From NCBI RefSeq assembly GCF_001458415.1, contig NZ_CYSD01000014.1:124001-188000 (forward strand): 64,000 nt of DNA. Reading direction: 5' to 3'. The position numbers and the translations under genes were made by a program. This document shows, piece by piece, positions 7,738 through 15,848 of the stretch (its first letter is position 1; each line of letters begins with the position of its first letter). This DNA comes from Tritonibacter multivorans. GTDB taxonomy: Bacteria > Pseudomonadota > Alphaproteobacteria > Rhodobacterales > Rhodobacteraceae. The notes below the pieces were generated by a model that worked only from the letters and a program-made list of their open reading frames with translations, was not told where the DNA came from and ran no database searches.

Positions 7738-9665
7738 GTCTTACCCACCGAAGTACGGCTGTTGCGGCGGGTTTGATCCATGCGATCTCTGGCAACGGTA
7801 TCTGTGCGATCATTGCCTGCTGAAATACTGACATCAGCTCCGGCATCCAAAATCGCGTTTTTGCGGGCAGACAAGTATATGGTTCCAACAGCATTCATTA
7901 TGAGATTGCCGACACCTTGCATCGCGCTTTTGCCGCGACCAATCAAGTAACCGATCTTGCGCACGCCTTCCCAATGTTTAGCAACCTCACCAGTTGCAAA
8001 AGTTTCTCGATTGGAACCGCTGACAGAGAGCGTGAAATCGCCCCCAACATGCTGCGTAGCCTGCCCCGCCACTTCGACCATACTATTGTGACCTATCGAA
8101 GTGAAATGGTTTGCATCAATACGCATGGTGGAGTTGTTTTGAATTTTCTGTGTCAGGTCCTTTTGCGCCCGCAGCATTATTTCTTCTTCGCCCGTTTGAT
8201 CTTCGAACCGTAGTTCATTAAAACCGGGGCCTTTGTGGCTTTGCGAGCGGAAAGCGGATGCTGTCTTTCGAGCTGGCAGCTCATACGGCGGGGTGTTGTG
8301 GCCGTTGTAGACACAGCCCGTCACGATCGGTTTGTCGGGATCGCCGCGCAGGTGCTCGACGATGACTTCCATGCCGATGCGGGGGATGACCATGCCGCCC
8401 CAGCCTTTGGACGCCCAGTTCTGGCTGACCCGCACCCGCATCGAATGCGCGCCGTCGAGGTCCCAGTGGTAGCGCACCAGAATGCGGCCGTGTTCGTCGC
8501 AGTCGATCTCGCCGTCGCCCACAACCACCGCCGTCTCGGGGCCCTGCACCCGCGGGGCGGGTGTGCGCCGTTCCGGCCGGTAAGGCGCGCTGTCGGGCAT
8601 CAGGACATAAGCGCCCTCATAGGGGGTCTCATCGCCGCCTGCGTCGCCTGAGCCATAGCCCTGCGCGCGAAATTGATGTTCGGCCCGCAGGCAGACAAAG
8701 CCTTGCCCCGTAGCGCCCGACACCGGATCTCCCGCAAGGGTCACCCGCCAGCCCGCGCCCAGCGAGACCACATCGCCGACCGCCTCGTGACGCGGGGCCT
8801 GGCCGCGTTCTTCGTCCAGGCGGCGGGTCACCACATGGCGGCCCTCGTCCTGGGTCAGATAGTCGCCGGGCCAGTCGTAGCTTTCCACATCGCCCTGCGG
8901 ATGCGCGGCCTCGCCCATCTGGTCAGCCTCTTGGGTCGCATGGGGAATTTTGAAGTTATACTCGGTCAGCCGCACCGCGCCGGTGGTGATCCGGGCGGCG
9001 GTTGACCATTTGCGGAAATGTTCGTCCTCGTGGCGGTGAAACCCCTCGACCCCATAAAGGGGGCGCGTGCCGCCGGGCACTTCGGGCAGCTGAAACGTCG
9101 CATCGCTCAGCACCAGCGTGTGCGAGCCAGGGGCGTGTTTCCACGACCAGCTGATGCCATGGCGCTCCAGCTGGCGGCGGATAAAATCGGCGTCGCTTTC
9201 GCCATATTGGACGGTGTATTCCAGCACCGGATAGGCGCTCGAGGTCACGATCTCCAGATGCGGATTGCCCATGGCGCCATAAGTACTCAGCACCTCTTCG
9301 ACGATTTCGATCACCGATTTATTGTGAAAGATCCGCATGTTACGCCGCAGCGAGGCGAGATGCAGCCAGGGCCGCAGCACCAGATCATAGCGAAACCCGT
9401 TCTCAAACGCGCCCCGGCTTCTGGCCTCGCAGACAATCCCGTCAAAGGCACGACGGCCCTGGGCGTGGTCGATTTCCACGGTGGCATGGGTGCCCAGAAG
9501 CGCGCTGAGATCCAGCTGATTGTTGAAAGAAAGCGCCTCAACACGCCATTCAAACGACCCCGAGATCTCCTCGCTGCCATCCATGCGCAACAGCACCAAC
9601 TGGTCCCCGCCAAGCGCCGTCACCAGCCGACCCTGACGGTCCTGCTGCGAAAAATGCCTATTCAA
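7581..9665 (-). CDS. VgrG/TssI type VI secretion spike protein
   Basis: A VgrG protein of about 695 residues. The N-terminal gp27-like part (FSQQDRQGRLVTALGGDQLV onward, with SDADFIRRQLERHGISW) is followed by a gp5/OB-fold region (VRVSQNWASKGWGGMVIPRIG, GDPDKPIVTGCVYN) and a beta-helical DUF2345-like tail with Gly/Asp/Val repeats. VgrG trimers cap the Hcp tube and carry effectors into target cells. I place the start at TTG 9665, just before the conserved N-terminus; the ATG at 9779 would add a basic, hydrophobic 38-residue extension not seen in VgrG. Base composition changes inside the gene near 8240: the spike body is GC-rich and the tail plus cargo genes are AT-richer. It heads the operon down to PAAR. 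Confidence 0.92.
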   Translation of the reverse strand: MNRHFSQQDRQGRLVTALGGDQLVLLRMDGSEEISGSFEWRVEALSFNNQLDLSALLGTHATVEIDHAQGRRAFDGIVCEARSRGAFENGFRYDLVLRPWLHLASLRRNMRIFHNKSVIEIVEEVLSTYGAMGNPHLEIVTSSAYPVLEYTVQYGESDADFIRRQLERHGISWSWKHAPGSHTLVLSDATFQLPEVPGGTRPLYGVEGFHRHEDEHFRKWSTAARITTGAVRLTEYNFKIPHATQEADQMGEAAHPQGDVESYDWPGDYLTQDEGRHVVTRRLDEERGQAPRHEAVGDVVSLGAGWRVTLAGDPVSGATGQGFVCLRAEHQFRAQGYGSGDAGGDETPYEGAYVLMPDSAPYRPERRTPAPRVQGPETAVVVGDGEIDCDEHGRILVRYHWDLDGAHSMRVRVSQNWASKGWGGMVIPRIGMEVIVEHLRGDPDKPIVTGCVYNGHNTPPYELPARKTASAFRSQSHKGPGFNELRFEDQTGEEEIMLRAQKDLTQKIQNNSTMRIDANHFTSIGHNSMVEVAGQATQHVGGDFTLSVSGSNRETFATGEVAKHWEGVRKIGYLIGRGKSAMQGVGNLIMNAVGTIYLSARKNAILDAGADVSISAGNDRTDTVARDRMDQTRRNSRTSVGKTQRVEVGKKLKVTVGEEIEFRCGDALIQAQSDGTINIKGSHIIINGSRIDLN

Positions 9666-9929
9666 AATAAAAATCCAACAAACAGTTAATGCAAGAGAGG
9701 TAGCAAGCCGAACGCCCGCACGCAAGACGTGTGTTAAGCGGTGTTGCAGCAAAGCAGCCCTAAGAACACAACGAAGCATTCAGTAAAGTGGGCTCAGACC
9801 GGACCAATGCCAGCGCGGCAACGACTGACATCGCGCGTCTCTGACACCGGTCATTCCTTCAGACTGTAGAGTCGTCCCGTCAGCGCGGTGCTGATGCTTG
9901 GGTGCGGAGGGCGGATCGGAGGGCATATT

Positions 9930-10562
9930 ATGCCACGAGTTCAACTTCCCGCAGTCACCCCCAAGCGCAAGGCTTGGAACAAAGGACGCATCATTGGTCA
10001 GAAGAGGCCGCTGTTACCAAAACAGGTCTGGGCGATCCGGGCCAGGCTCGAACTTGCGGGCTACCTACGCGATCTGGCTTTGTTCAACATCGCCATCGAC
10101 AGCAAGCTGCGTGGCTGTGATCTGGTTAAACTGGCAGTTCCTGATCTCGTCAAAGGTGACCGCGTCCGTGAACGTGTGTCGGTCATCCAGAGTATGACCA
10201 AGCGACCGGTTCAATTTGAACTGACAGAAAACACGCGCGAAACCGTGCTGGCTTGGGTCAAATCACCGGAGATGTTTGCGTGTCGGTTTATGTTTCCCAG
10301 CCGTTTCCATGATCGGCCTTACATCTCAACCCGCCAGTATCGACGGCTCGTTCGTGATTGGGTTACGGCGATCGGACTGGAGCCCAGCGGATATGGCACC
10401 CATTCGCTCCGCCGAACAAAGGCAGCGGAGATCTACCGAAAAACCGGCAATCTCCGTGCCGTTCAACTGCTGCTTGGCCACACCAAGGTCGACAGTACTG
10501 TTCGGTATCTTGACGTCGAACTCGAAGATGCCCTGAGCATCTCTGAGCGTATCGATATCTGA
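9930..10562 (+). CDS. lone tyrosine recombinase (integrase-like)
   Basis: A 210-residue protein consisting almost only of a tyrosine recombinase catalytic domain. Visible active-site residues are R61 (KLRGCDL), K91 (SMTKRPVQFEL), H158 and R161 (THSLRRTKA), H184 (LLGHTK) and the nucleophile Y193 (VRYLDV). The start at 9930 follows a GGAGGG ribosome site. Full phage integrases are 350-400 residues with an N-terminal arm-binding and core-binding domain; here the core-binding part is minimal. Such ~200-residue proteins are frequent in alphaproteobacterial plasmids and islands, with unknown substrates. No phage genes or attachment repeats were found around it. Confidence 0.88.
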   Translation: MPRVQLPAVTPKRKAWNKGRIIGQKRPLLPKQVWAIRARLELAGYLRDLALFNIAIDSKLRGCDLVKLAVPDLVKGDRVRERVSVIQSMTKRPVQFELTENTRETVLAWVKSPEMFACRFMFPSRFHDRPYISTRQYRRLVRDWVTAIGLEPSGYGTHSLRRTKAAEIYRKTGNLRAVQLLLGHTKVDSTVRYLDVELEDALSISERIDI

Positions 10563-10934
10563 ACCATCTTGGCGAACGGTCCTGCCGTTCGCCTTTCCGA
10601 AGCGGGTGTTTGTCCCTTTTGCGGCGTTGGTCGGTGCTGAGCCCAGACTCACCGATGCTGCAACACAGGTGAATGTCTGGTTCCAACAAAACTCGCCCTT
10701 ACCTGGAGTTACTCAAGCACGTCCGCCTGATTCTTACACTTACTAGATAAGTAGTAGGACCGATGTTTTATTACGAGAAATCGGACACAGATGCGAGCTC
10801 ATGGAAATGAGCGGGCCATTAGGCATTGAAATTAAGGGGGAAAATAACCCGAGTAGATCGTCAGATTATTTTGAAAGGAAAAATCGCCTCTCGTTCAGAC
10901 TTAGGAGACAGATCATAAACAGTGGAGAACTTTC
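10563..10934. other. intergenic region, no gene seen
   Basis: The 372 bp between the recombinase and hydrolase genes hold no convincing coding frame on either strand. The right half is AT-rich and presumably carries the promoter of the hydrolase gene. No strong dyad or terminator was recognised. Confidence 0.5.
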
Positions 10935-11567
10935 ATGAATAAACGACTTTATAGCCTGATCCTTTCAGTCAGCGTTGCCTTGGGAGGGGCGGCCTCGGCG
11001 CAGTCGAAAGAAACACTGGAAACAGGGATCGATAGCGCGTTTTACATGAGCGACGCCGCATATTATCCTGCGGAGGGGAAAAGGGCCGTGGTTTTTGTGC
11101 CCGGTTTCATCTTCAACAAAGAAAGCTGGAAAAACCTTGCTACAAGATTGCAACAGGACGGCATTGCCTCAGTTGCGATCAGCGCCAAGTCCGAAGCCCC
11201 CATACGTCGCGCGATTCAAGAACTTACGCGTCGCGGGCACGGTGAGGTTGTTCTGATCGGCGGAAGCAGCGGCGCAGCCGCCATTCTAAATACCATGGAA
11301 CAGGTCGTCGCGACGGACCACGTTTCGGGCGTTGTGCTGATGTCACCTGTTCGTGGCAATCCGATGGATGATCAACCCGTCAATAAATTATTCATTGTTT
11401 CTGAGGGGGAAAAGTCATTTGAAAAAGTGCAGGCGCTGCACGAGGGATCCATGGAGCCCAAATCTCTGATGACTATTCCAGGCAAGGCCCACGCACAGTT
11501 TCTGTTCTATGGACCTGACAAGGCTGACGTTGAAGCCGCAATTGTTGAGTTTGTAAAGGCGCAGTAA
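10935..11567 (+). CDS. secreted alpha/beta-hydrolase-like protein
   Basis: A 210-residue protein with a Sec signal peptide (MNKRLYSLILSVSVALGGAA, cleavage likely after ASA near residue 22). The core shows an alpha/beta-hydrolase layout: the oxyanion strand VVFVPGFIFN, the nucleophile elbow GGSSG with S111, and a late histidine in PGKAHAQF. The length is short for the family but the fold elements are present. The substrate is unknown; dienelactone-hydrolase-like and lipase-like roles are possible. The gene ends 9 bases before a sensor kinase gene, so the three genes 10935-13753 probably form one transcript. That placement suggests an envelope or signal-related role, by context only. Confidence 0.72.
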   Translation: MNKRLYSLILSVSVALGGAASAQSKETLETGIDSAFYMSDAAYYPAEGKRAVVFVPGFIFNKESWKNLATRLQQDGIASVAISAKSEAPIRRAIQELTRRGHGEVVLIGGSSGAAAILNTMEQVVATDHVSGVVLMSPVRGNPMDDQPVNKLFIVSEGEKSFEKVQALHEGSMEPKSLMTIPGKAHAQFLFYGPDKADVEAAIVEFVKAQ

Positions 11568-11576
11568 TCTGTTGGG

Positions 11577-13181
11577 ATGAAGAGAGGTTGGATCTATGTG
11601 TTGGCTTGTGCCGTCATCGTTGGCATGTCCACGGTGGCGGCCGGCTACTTCGGGCTTTCACGTGAACGGGCCGACCTCATCAAAGAGGCAGCGCGTTTGG
11701 AAAGTCAGCTTTCTGATGTGCTGTCTCAGAACCTGCGCGTGGCGTCGTTACTGTCGGGGCATCGTGAGGTTCATGCGGCACTTGCTGCGCATGACGGCGG
11801 GTCATCCGATCCGGATGCGCTAGGTCGATTGACGATCGAGACGGCCCGCGCGGCGATCCTTGTCGCGGATCGAAACGGGCAAGTCATTGCGGCTGGCCTG
11901 CGTGATCCAGAAGATGCGCAATTTATGACGGCTTTGCCGGAAACTTTGCGTCAGACGCTTAGGGGCTCGGCTTTGTCGCGACGGTTTATCACAGCCGACC
12001 CCATAGGCTGGGTATTTGAGGTCGGAAAACCCGTCTTTGGTCCGGGGCGAGAAAGGCTGGGATTCGTCTTGTCCTATCAATCTATCGACGACTTGGCACA
12101 GACCTGGCGCGCGCTGCCCGACAACCTTATCGTTGCGACTACTGATGGGAAAACACTCTTTGCGCACCGTCACTTTGCCAAGCCAGACTGGGGGCTGTTG
12201 CGCGAAACTGTCACCTCGCAGGTGCATGCAACACGTCTTTCTTTGCAACGAAATCCGCGTGTGCTGCTTGGGTATTCCGGGGTTGGTTTTCTGCTCGGCC
12301 TGGCAATATATCTGTCAGTCTTTTTTGCCCTTCTGAGCGCGACGCGGCGGCGGGCATTGGCCCAGGCACGGATTGATGCATTGGCTGAAGACGCGGCCAT
12401 GTTAGAGGCCAGAGTCAAAGAACGCACCCAAGACCTGCGCGATGAGATCCAGCAGCATAAGCACACCGAACAAGCCCTCAAAGAAAGCCAGTCTCAGCTG
12501 ATTCAAACCGCGAAACTCAAGGTGTTGAATGATATGGCGACGGGGCTCAGCCACGAATTATCGCAGCCTCTCTTTGCCTTGGAGGCGAGCCTGGATACGT
12601 TGGGATATCAGTTAGGCACATTGCCAACAGAGGCCAGCACCTTATTGGAGAAATCCCGCGCGGTTTGTCGGCGCATGGGGCAGATACTGAATAATCTCAA
12701 GAGCTTTGCCCGAAAGGATGACGCGCCGCCGGTCCTGACAGACCTGTCAAAACCGGTCGCAGCGGCAATTGATATTCTTGACTATGAGGCCAGGCGCAGC
12801 CAAATCATTGTTAAGCATCAGCTTCCGGACGATCTGCCAATAGGGGTCGCCACATCGCCGCGTTTGCAGCAAATTATTGTGAACTTGCTGGCAAACAGCT
12901 TTGACGCGGTTGCCAAGGATGGCACCGGCGCTGTCGTCATCGAATACCTCACGGGCCCTCAAATTCGGATCAGCGATAATGGTCCCGGCTTCTCCAACAT
13001 CAATACCGCTCTCACCCCCTTTGTGACCACAAAAGCGGATCGGAACGGGCTTGGCCTGGGGCTTTCAATTTCGGCGGAGATTATGCAAAGTTTTGGCGGC
13101 GCGCTTGATCTTGCTTCACCCCCTGAAGGTGGTGCCTCTGTTACCCTGACCTTTGACCCCGGTGGGGAGGCGCGACAATGA
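11577..13181 (+). CDS. DctB-like sensor histidine kinase
   Basis: A 534-residue membrane kinase. Transmembrane segments at about 5-25 and 232-254 flank a periplasmic Cache-like sensor (30-230). A coiled coil (~265-310) leads to the HisKA box GLSHELSQPL with H326, then the HATPase region with N-box IIVNLLANSFDAV and G-boxes SDNGPGF and GLGLGLSISAEIM. The architecture and H-box match the DctB group, which in other bacteria senses C4-dicarboxylates and works with a sigma-54 activator. Here the partner response regulator overlaps by four bases but lacks the sigma-54 AAA+ domain. The ligand is therefore not safely dicarboxylate; the upstream secreted hydrolase hints at an extracellular signal. Confidence 0.88.
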   Translation: MKRGWIYVLACAVIVGMSTVAAGYFGLSRERADLIKEAARLESQLSDVLSQNLRVASLLSGHREVHAALAAHDGGSSDPDALGRLTIETARAAILVADRNGQVIAAGLRDPEDAQFMTALPETLRQTLRGSALSRRFITADPIGWVFEVGKPVFGPGRERLGFVLSYQSIDDLAQTWRALPDNLIVATTDGKTLFAHRHFAKPDWGLLRETVTSQVHATRLSLQRNPRVLLGYSGVGFLLGLAIYLSVFFALLSATRRRALAQARIDALAEDAAMLEARVKERTQDLRDEIQQHKHTEQALKESQSQLIQTAKLKVLNDMATGLSHELSQPLFALEASLDTLGYQLGTLPTEASTLLEKSRAVCRRMGQILNNLKSFARKDDAPPVLTDLSKPVAAAIDILDYEARRSQIIVKHQLPDDLPIGVATSPRLQQIIVNLLANSFDAVAKDGTGAVVIEYLTGPQIRISDNGPGFSNINTALTPFVTTKADRNGLGLGLSISAEIMQSFGGALDLASPPEGGASVTLTFDPGGEARQ

Positions 13182-13753
13182 AAAACGTGCTCTTGGTCGA
13201 TGATGACAGGGATGTGCTCGAAGCGCTGGAATCGCGGCTTATGATCGCCGGATACAATGTGATCGCCTGTGCGTCTTATATCCATGCCAAAGACCATCTT
13301 GTACCTGGGTTTGAGGGATGTGTCGTCACCGATATCCGAATGCCGGGGAAAACCGGGCTTGATCTGATCGCGAGAGCCAACGCGGTGGACCCGGAATTGC
13401 CTGTTATTGTGCTGACAGGCTTTGCCGAGACCGAGACCGTGGTGAGGGCCATGCGCGAAGGAGCGGTAACGGTATTGGAAAAACCATGCCCGATGGAGAT
13501 GTTGATCGAGACCATCGCCGAAGCCTTGGCCCGACGGGGCGCAGTTCTGAAGTTACGCAAATCCCGGGTCAAACGCGCCGTCGCGGGAAGACCGCCCAAA
13601 GACAGGGCGCTTTCACCACAACTCGCCGAATACGAGGCAGAATTGGTCCGGCGTGCGCTGAAACGCAATGATGGTAACAAAGCCAAAACCGCACAGGAAC
13701 TTGGCATTTCAAGAAGTCAGCTTTATGCAAAGATCAAGATCTTGGGACTATAG
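13178..13753 (+). CDS. RegA/ActR-like response regulator (receiver plus Fis HTH)
   Basis: A 191-residue response regulator. The receiver domain has the acidic pocket VDDDRD, phospho-acceptor D52 (TDIRMPG), the switch threonine in VLTGFAE and the lysine in EKPCP. A short Pro/Arg linker leads to a C-terminal Fis-type helix-turn-helix (NKAKTAQELGISRSQLYAKI). This receiver-Fis layout without an AAA+ module matches the RegA/PrrA/ActR group rather than DctD/NtrC, so it should act at sigma-70-type promoters. Its start codon overlaps the kinase stop (ATGA). Target genes are unknown; the cotranscribed hydrolase is one candidate. Confidence 0.87.
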   Translation: MKNVLLVDDDRDVLEALESRLMIAGYNVIACASYIHAKDHLVPGFEGCVVTDIRMPGKTGLDLIARANAVDPELPVIVLTGFAETETVVRAMREGAVTVLEKPCPMEMLIETIAEALARRGAVLKLRKSRVKRAVAGRPPKDRALSPQLAEYEAELVRRALKRNDGNKAKTAQELGISRSQLYAKIKILGL

Positions 13754-14174
13754 CGACCGTAGGATGGATTTGAAGATTAGACTGAATATTCCAGTTTCCA
13801 ACGGAAACGTCGGTCTGAATTTCAGGCGCGTTTCATCAAAGCTGCGATCTTTCTCCTGCCTGTCAGTGCCACGTTTGTGGCAGTTCGACAAATGAAAACC
13901 AGACATTGCCCTTTGAACAACTAAAGGCGGCAAAGCGGACAAACCGCCATTTCGCTGCGGATACGCCAAGGTCTGTTTTCGATAGGACAGTGGGAAAAAG
14001 CCGACCATCGTTAGGGGGCAATCGTGCCAAATCACATTTCAATAATGGACGAGCAAGGCGCCGTCGAAGAGCTTCATTGGTACACCTAAGTGAGTGTTGA
14101 GCGGCATTCGGTCGTTGGCTGAGGCCATGCCTTTAACATCACTTCGCCTAACTGGTGAGGCCAAAGCCTCCGCA
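13754..14174. other. intergenic region, no gene seen
   Basis: The 421 bp between the convergent response regulator and Imm11-type genes show only short, unconvincing frames. No clear terminator with a T-run was found, nor repeats linking it to other parts of the window. Confidence 0.5.
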
Positions 14175-14795
14175 TCAAATGACGCGGCAGCGGACCAGCT
14201 TGAACTTCCGGGCGAGGCCGGCTTCTTTTAACCCTTGTGCCAAGCGGTCGCTCAGAAATGTGCCTTTGTGCAAAAAACGCTCGCGCCAGACATCAGGTCC
14301 GACAAGGCAATCGCGCGACAAGGCAATTGTGTCGTCTTTGGGAAAGATCGGCGGATAGTAGACATGCTCACCTGGCTTTTCGTATCCAAAGTTCGACTTC
14401 TTCAACTCCTGGCTTTGCTCAGGCATCAGATGACTGGCCACGTTTCCGAAATTCCAGAAATAGAACTGCCCGGAAGAGGTCATGTTGCCGTCAGCGTCAT
14501 ACACATCCAAAGGATACACATTCCCTGCCCCCAGATCGTACCCTTTCAGCAATGTCGCCAGTTTCGGCCCGATCACCAAAAACCGGTTGCGGATCAGGTT
14601 CAGCTCTGACAAAGCGCCGCCTCGCTTCGTTCTTTGACGAATCCCCTTGGGGATAGCGACGGGCGGCACCGGATCTCCTTGCCAGTTGAAGCCTGCGGCA
14701 ATGTCTTCGTCAGATGACAAACCCTCGGCATCCGCCGAAGCATAGTCTCGAATGGCGTCCAGCCCGTCGAGATCAGAAAACCAAACCTGTGTCAT
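14175..14795 (-). CDS. Imm11 (DUF1629)-type immunity protein
   Basis: A 206-residue cytosolic protein. The C-terminal block DCLVGPDVWRERFLHKGTFL followed by SDRLAQGLKEAGL and ending in FKLVRCRVI is typical of the Imm11/DUF1629 immunity family, which protects against polymorphic toxins delivered by secretion systems or contact. The aromatic-rich middle (SGQFYFWNFGNVASHLMPEQ) also fits. No intact toxin gene is adjacent: the only upstream candidate is a short frame that ends in a four-base overlap with this start. It is best read as an orphan immunity gene kept for defence against neighbours. The call is by motif recognition and needs a profile search to be certain. Confidence 0.68.
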   Translation of the reverse strand: MTQVWFSDLDGLDAIRDYASADAEGLSSDEDIAAGFNWQGDPVPPVAIPKGIRQRTKRGGALSELNLIRNRFLVIGPKLATLLKGYDLGAGNVYPLDVYDADGNMTSSGQFYFWNFGNVASHLMPEQSQELKKSNFGYEKPGEHVYYPPIFPKDDTIALSRDCLVGPDVWRERFLHKGTFLSDRLAQGLKEAGLARKFKLVRCRVI

Positions 14796-15046
14796 TGCAA
14801 CATTTTCCCAATGGGCGTCACTGTTGCGCCCAGCTGGACCAATCTATAGGAAATCAGCGTTGTTTCAGCAAAGTCCAATGTGTTTGAACGCACCGGTTTA
14901 TTCAACGGGTGTGTCGCGGAAACATTTCCCTCCAATCTACACAATTCTCGCATTTCACAAAAGCCGCCCTTGAACCATTTCGCAGCATCATACACTTCGG
15001 GCTCTTTGCCGCCATTAGATTGAGCGCAGCATGTCGAAGCAACAGA
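14792..15046 (-). pseudogene. possible toxin-gene remnant upstream of Imm11
   Basis: An open stretch of ~84 codons with no obvious start (GTG at 14995 is one option) ends in TGA at 14794-14792, overlapping the Imm11 start by four bases (ATGA). This coupling resembles toxin-immunity pairs. The residues (YDAAKWFKGGFCEMREL and on) match no toxin that I recognise, and an in-frame stop lies just upstream at 15049. It could be the 3' stump of an effector gene or chance. The rest of 14796-15248 shows no other feature. Confidence 0.25.
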
Positions 15047-15248
15047 TCACGTTCCCGGGAAAGGATCGGCCCTAAGCTGCCTTCCGACTACGGTAGCTGT
15101 CGCTGCGGTGCGGCCCGTCAAAGGAGACATTCATAAGAACAATGACTTCCGCGTAGGGGTTAGGTCGGCCCCAACGGTTGAATTGACGCCATCCAGCGAC
15201 CACATGTTGTGGGTGCTCGTTGGTGCTGGACGATCTAGGGGAAGGCTG

Positions 15249-15737
15249 ATGATTGAATACGCTCAGTACTTGTTGCTGACAAATCCGCTGGAGTTCTACA
15301 CAGCCATCGTCGCGACGCTTGGTGTCGCATTCTGGATGCTCGATCGGAGATCAATGAAGGCGGCACTCAAAGCAACTAAAGGGGCCGAGATCAACGCATT
15401 GCGATTGGAAAGGCAAAAGACTGAAGCAAGCGTTGAACAGAGCTTCGCCACGTTCCAACTAAGGTGCCAAGCCTCTCGAGACGCCTGGCGCGACCACGAA
15501 TGGCGAAATGGGCCAACACTTCGTTCACCTTTACACTCCTCCGAAGGGCAAAAAGAGATACAGCAGCTTGAGCTGGCCGCGAGGGCATATCTGGAGCAGT
15601 TCAAAGCATCGGCACCAGACCCCGGTAGCTGCGATATCGAGAAACTGGCAGCTTACTTCTCGGAAGCCAATCGCACATCGTTGGAGTTCGCTAGGCTTGC
15701 TTCACAACTGCCTGAACCTAAAAACCGTTTTCACTGA
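15249..15737 (+). CDS. small single-pass membrane protein with coiled coil
   Basis: A 162-residue protein. Residues ~13-30 (PLEFYTAIVATLGVAFWML) form one transmembrane helix, followed by a positively charged and then strongly helical cytosolic region (ALRLERQKTEASVEQSFATF) likely to be coiled coil. The start at 15249 follows GGGGAAGG; the longer frame from 15108 has a low-quality N-terminus. No known domain was recognised. It sits 111 bp upstream of the ~1300-residue nuclease-fold gene on the same strand, so the two may be expressed together. Small membrane-anchored coiled-coil proteins are common partners in defence systems, but nothing in the sequence proves such a role here. Confidence 0.65.
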   Translation: MIEYAQYLLLTNPLEFYTAIVATLGVAFWMLDRRSMKAALKATKGAEINALRLERQKTEASVEQSFATFQLRCQASRDAWRDHEWRNGPTLRSPLHSSEGQKEIQQLELAARAYLEQFKASAPDPGSCDIEKLAAYFSEANRTSLEFARLASQLPEPKNRFH

Positions 15738-15848
15738 CCCGCTAGGAACCGATAACCAAGTACTATTGAGTATGCTGCGTGCGTAGCCTAAAGGTCGACC
15801 TTTGCGGAAAACGAAAATGCGTATGTGTCAACTCCCTGCGAGGGTATT

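Noticed and set aside
13178-13753. DctD-type sigma-54 activator
   Set aside because: The central AAA+ domain (GAFTGA, Walker motifs) is absent; the protein is receiver plus HTH only.
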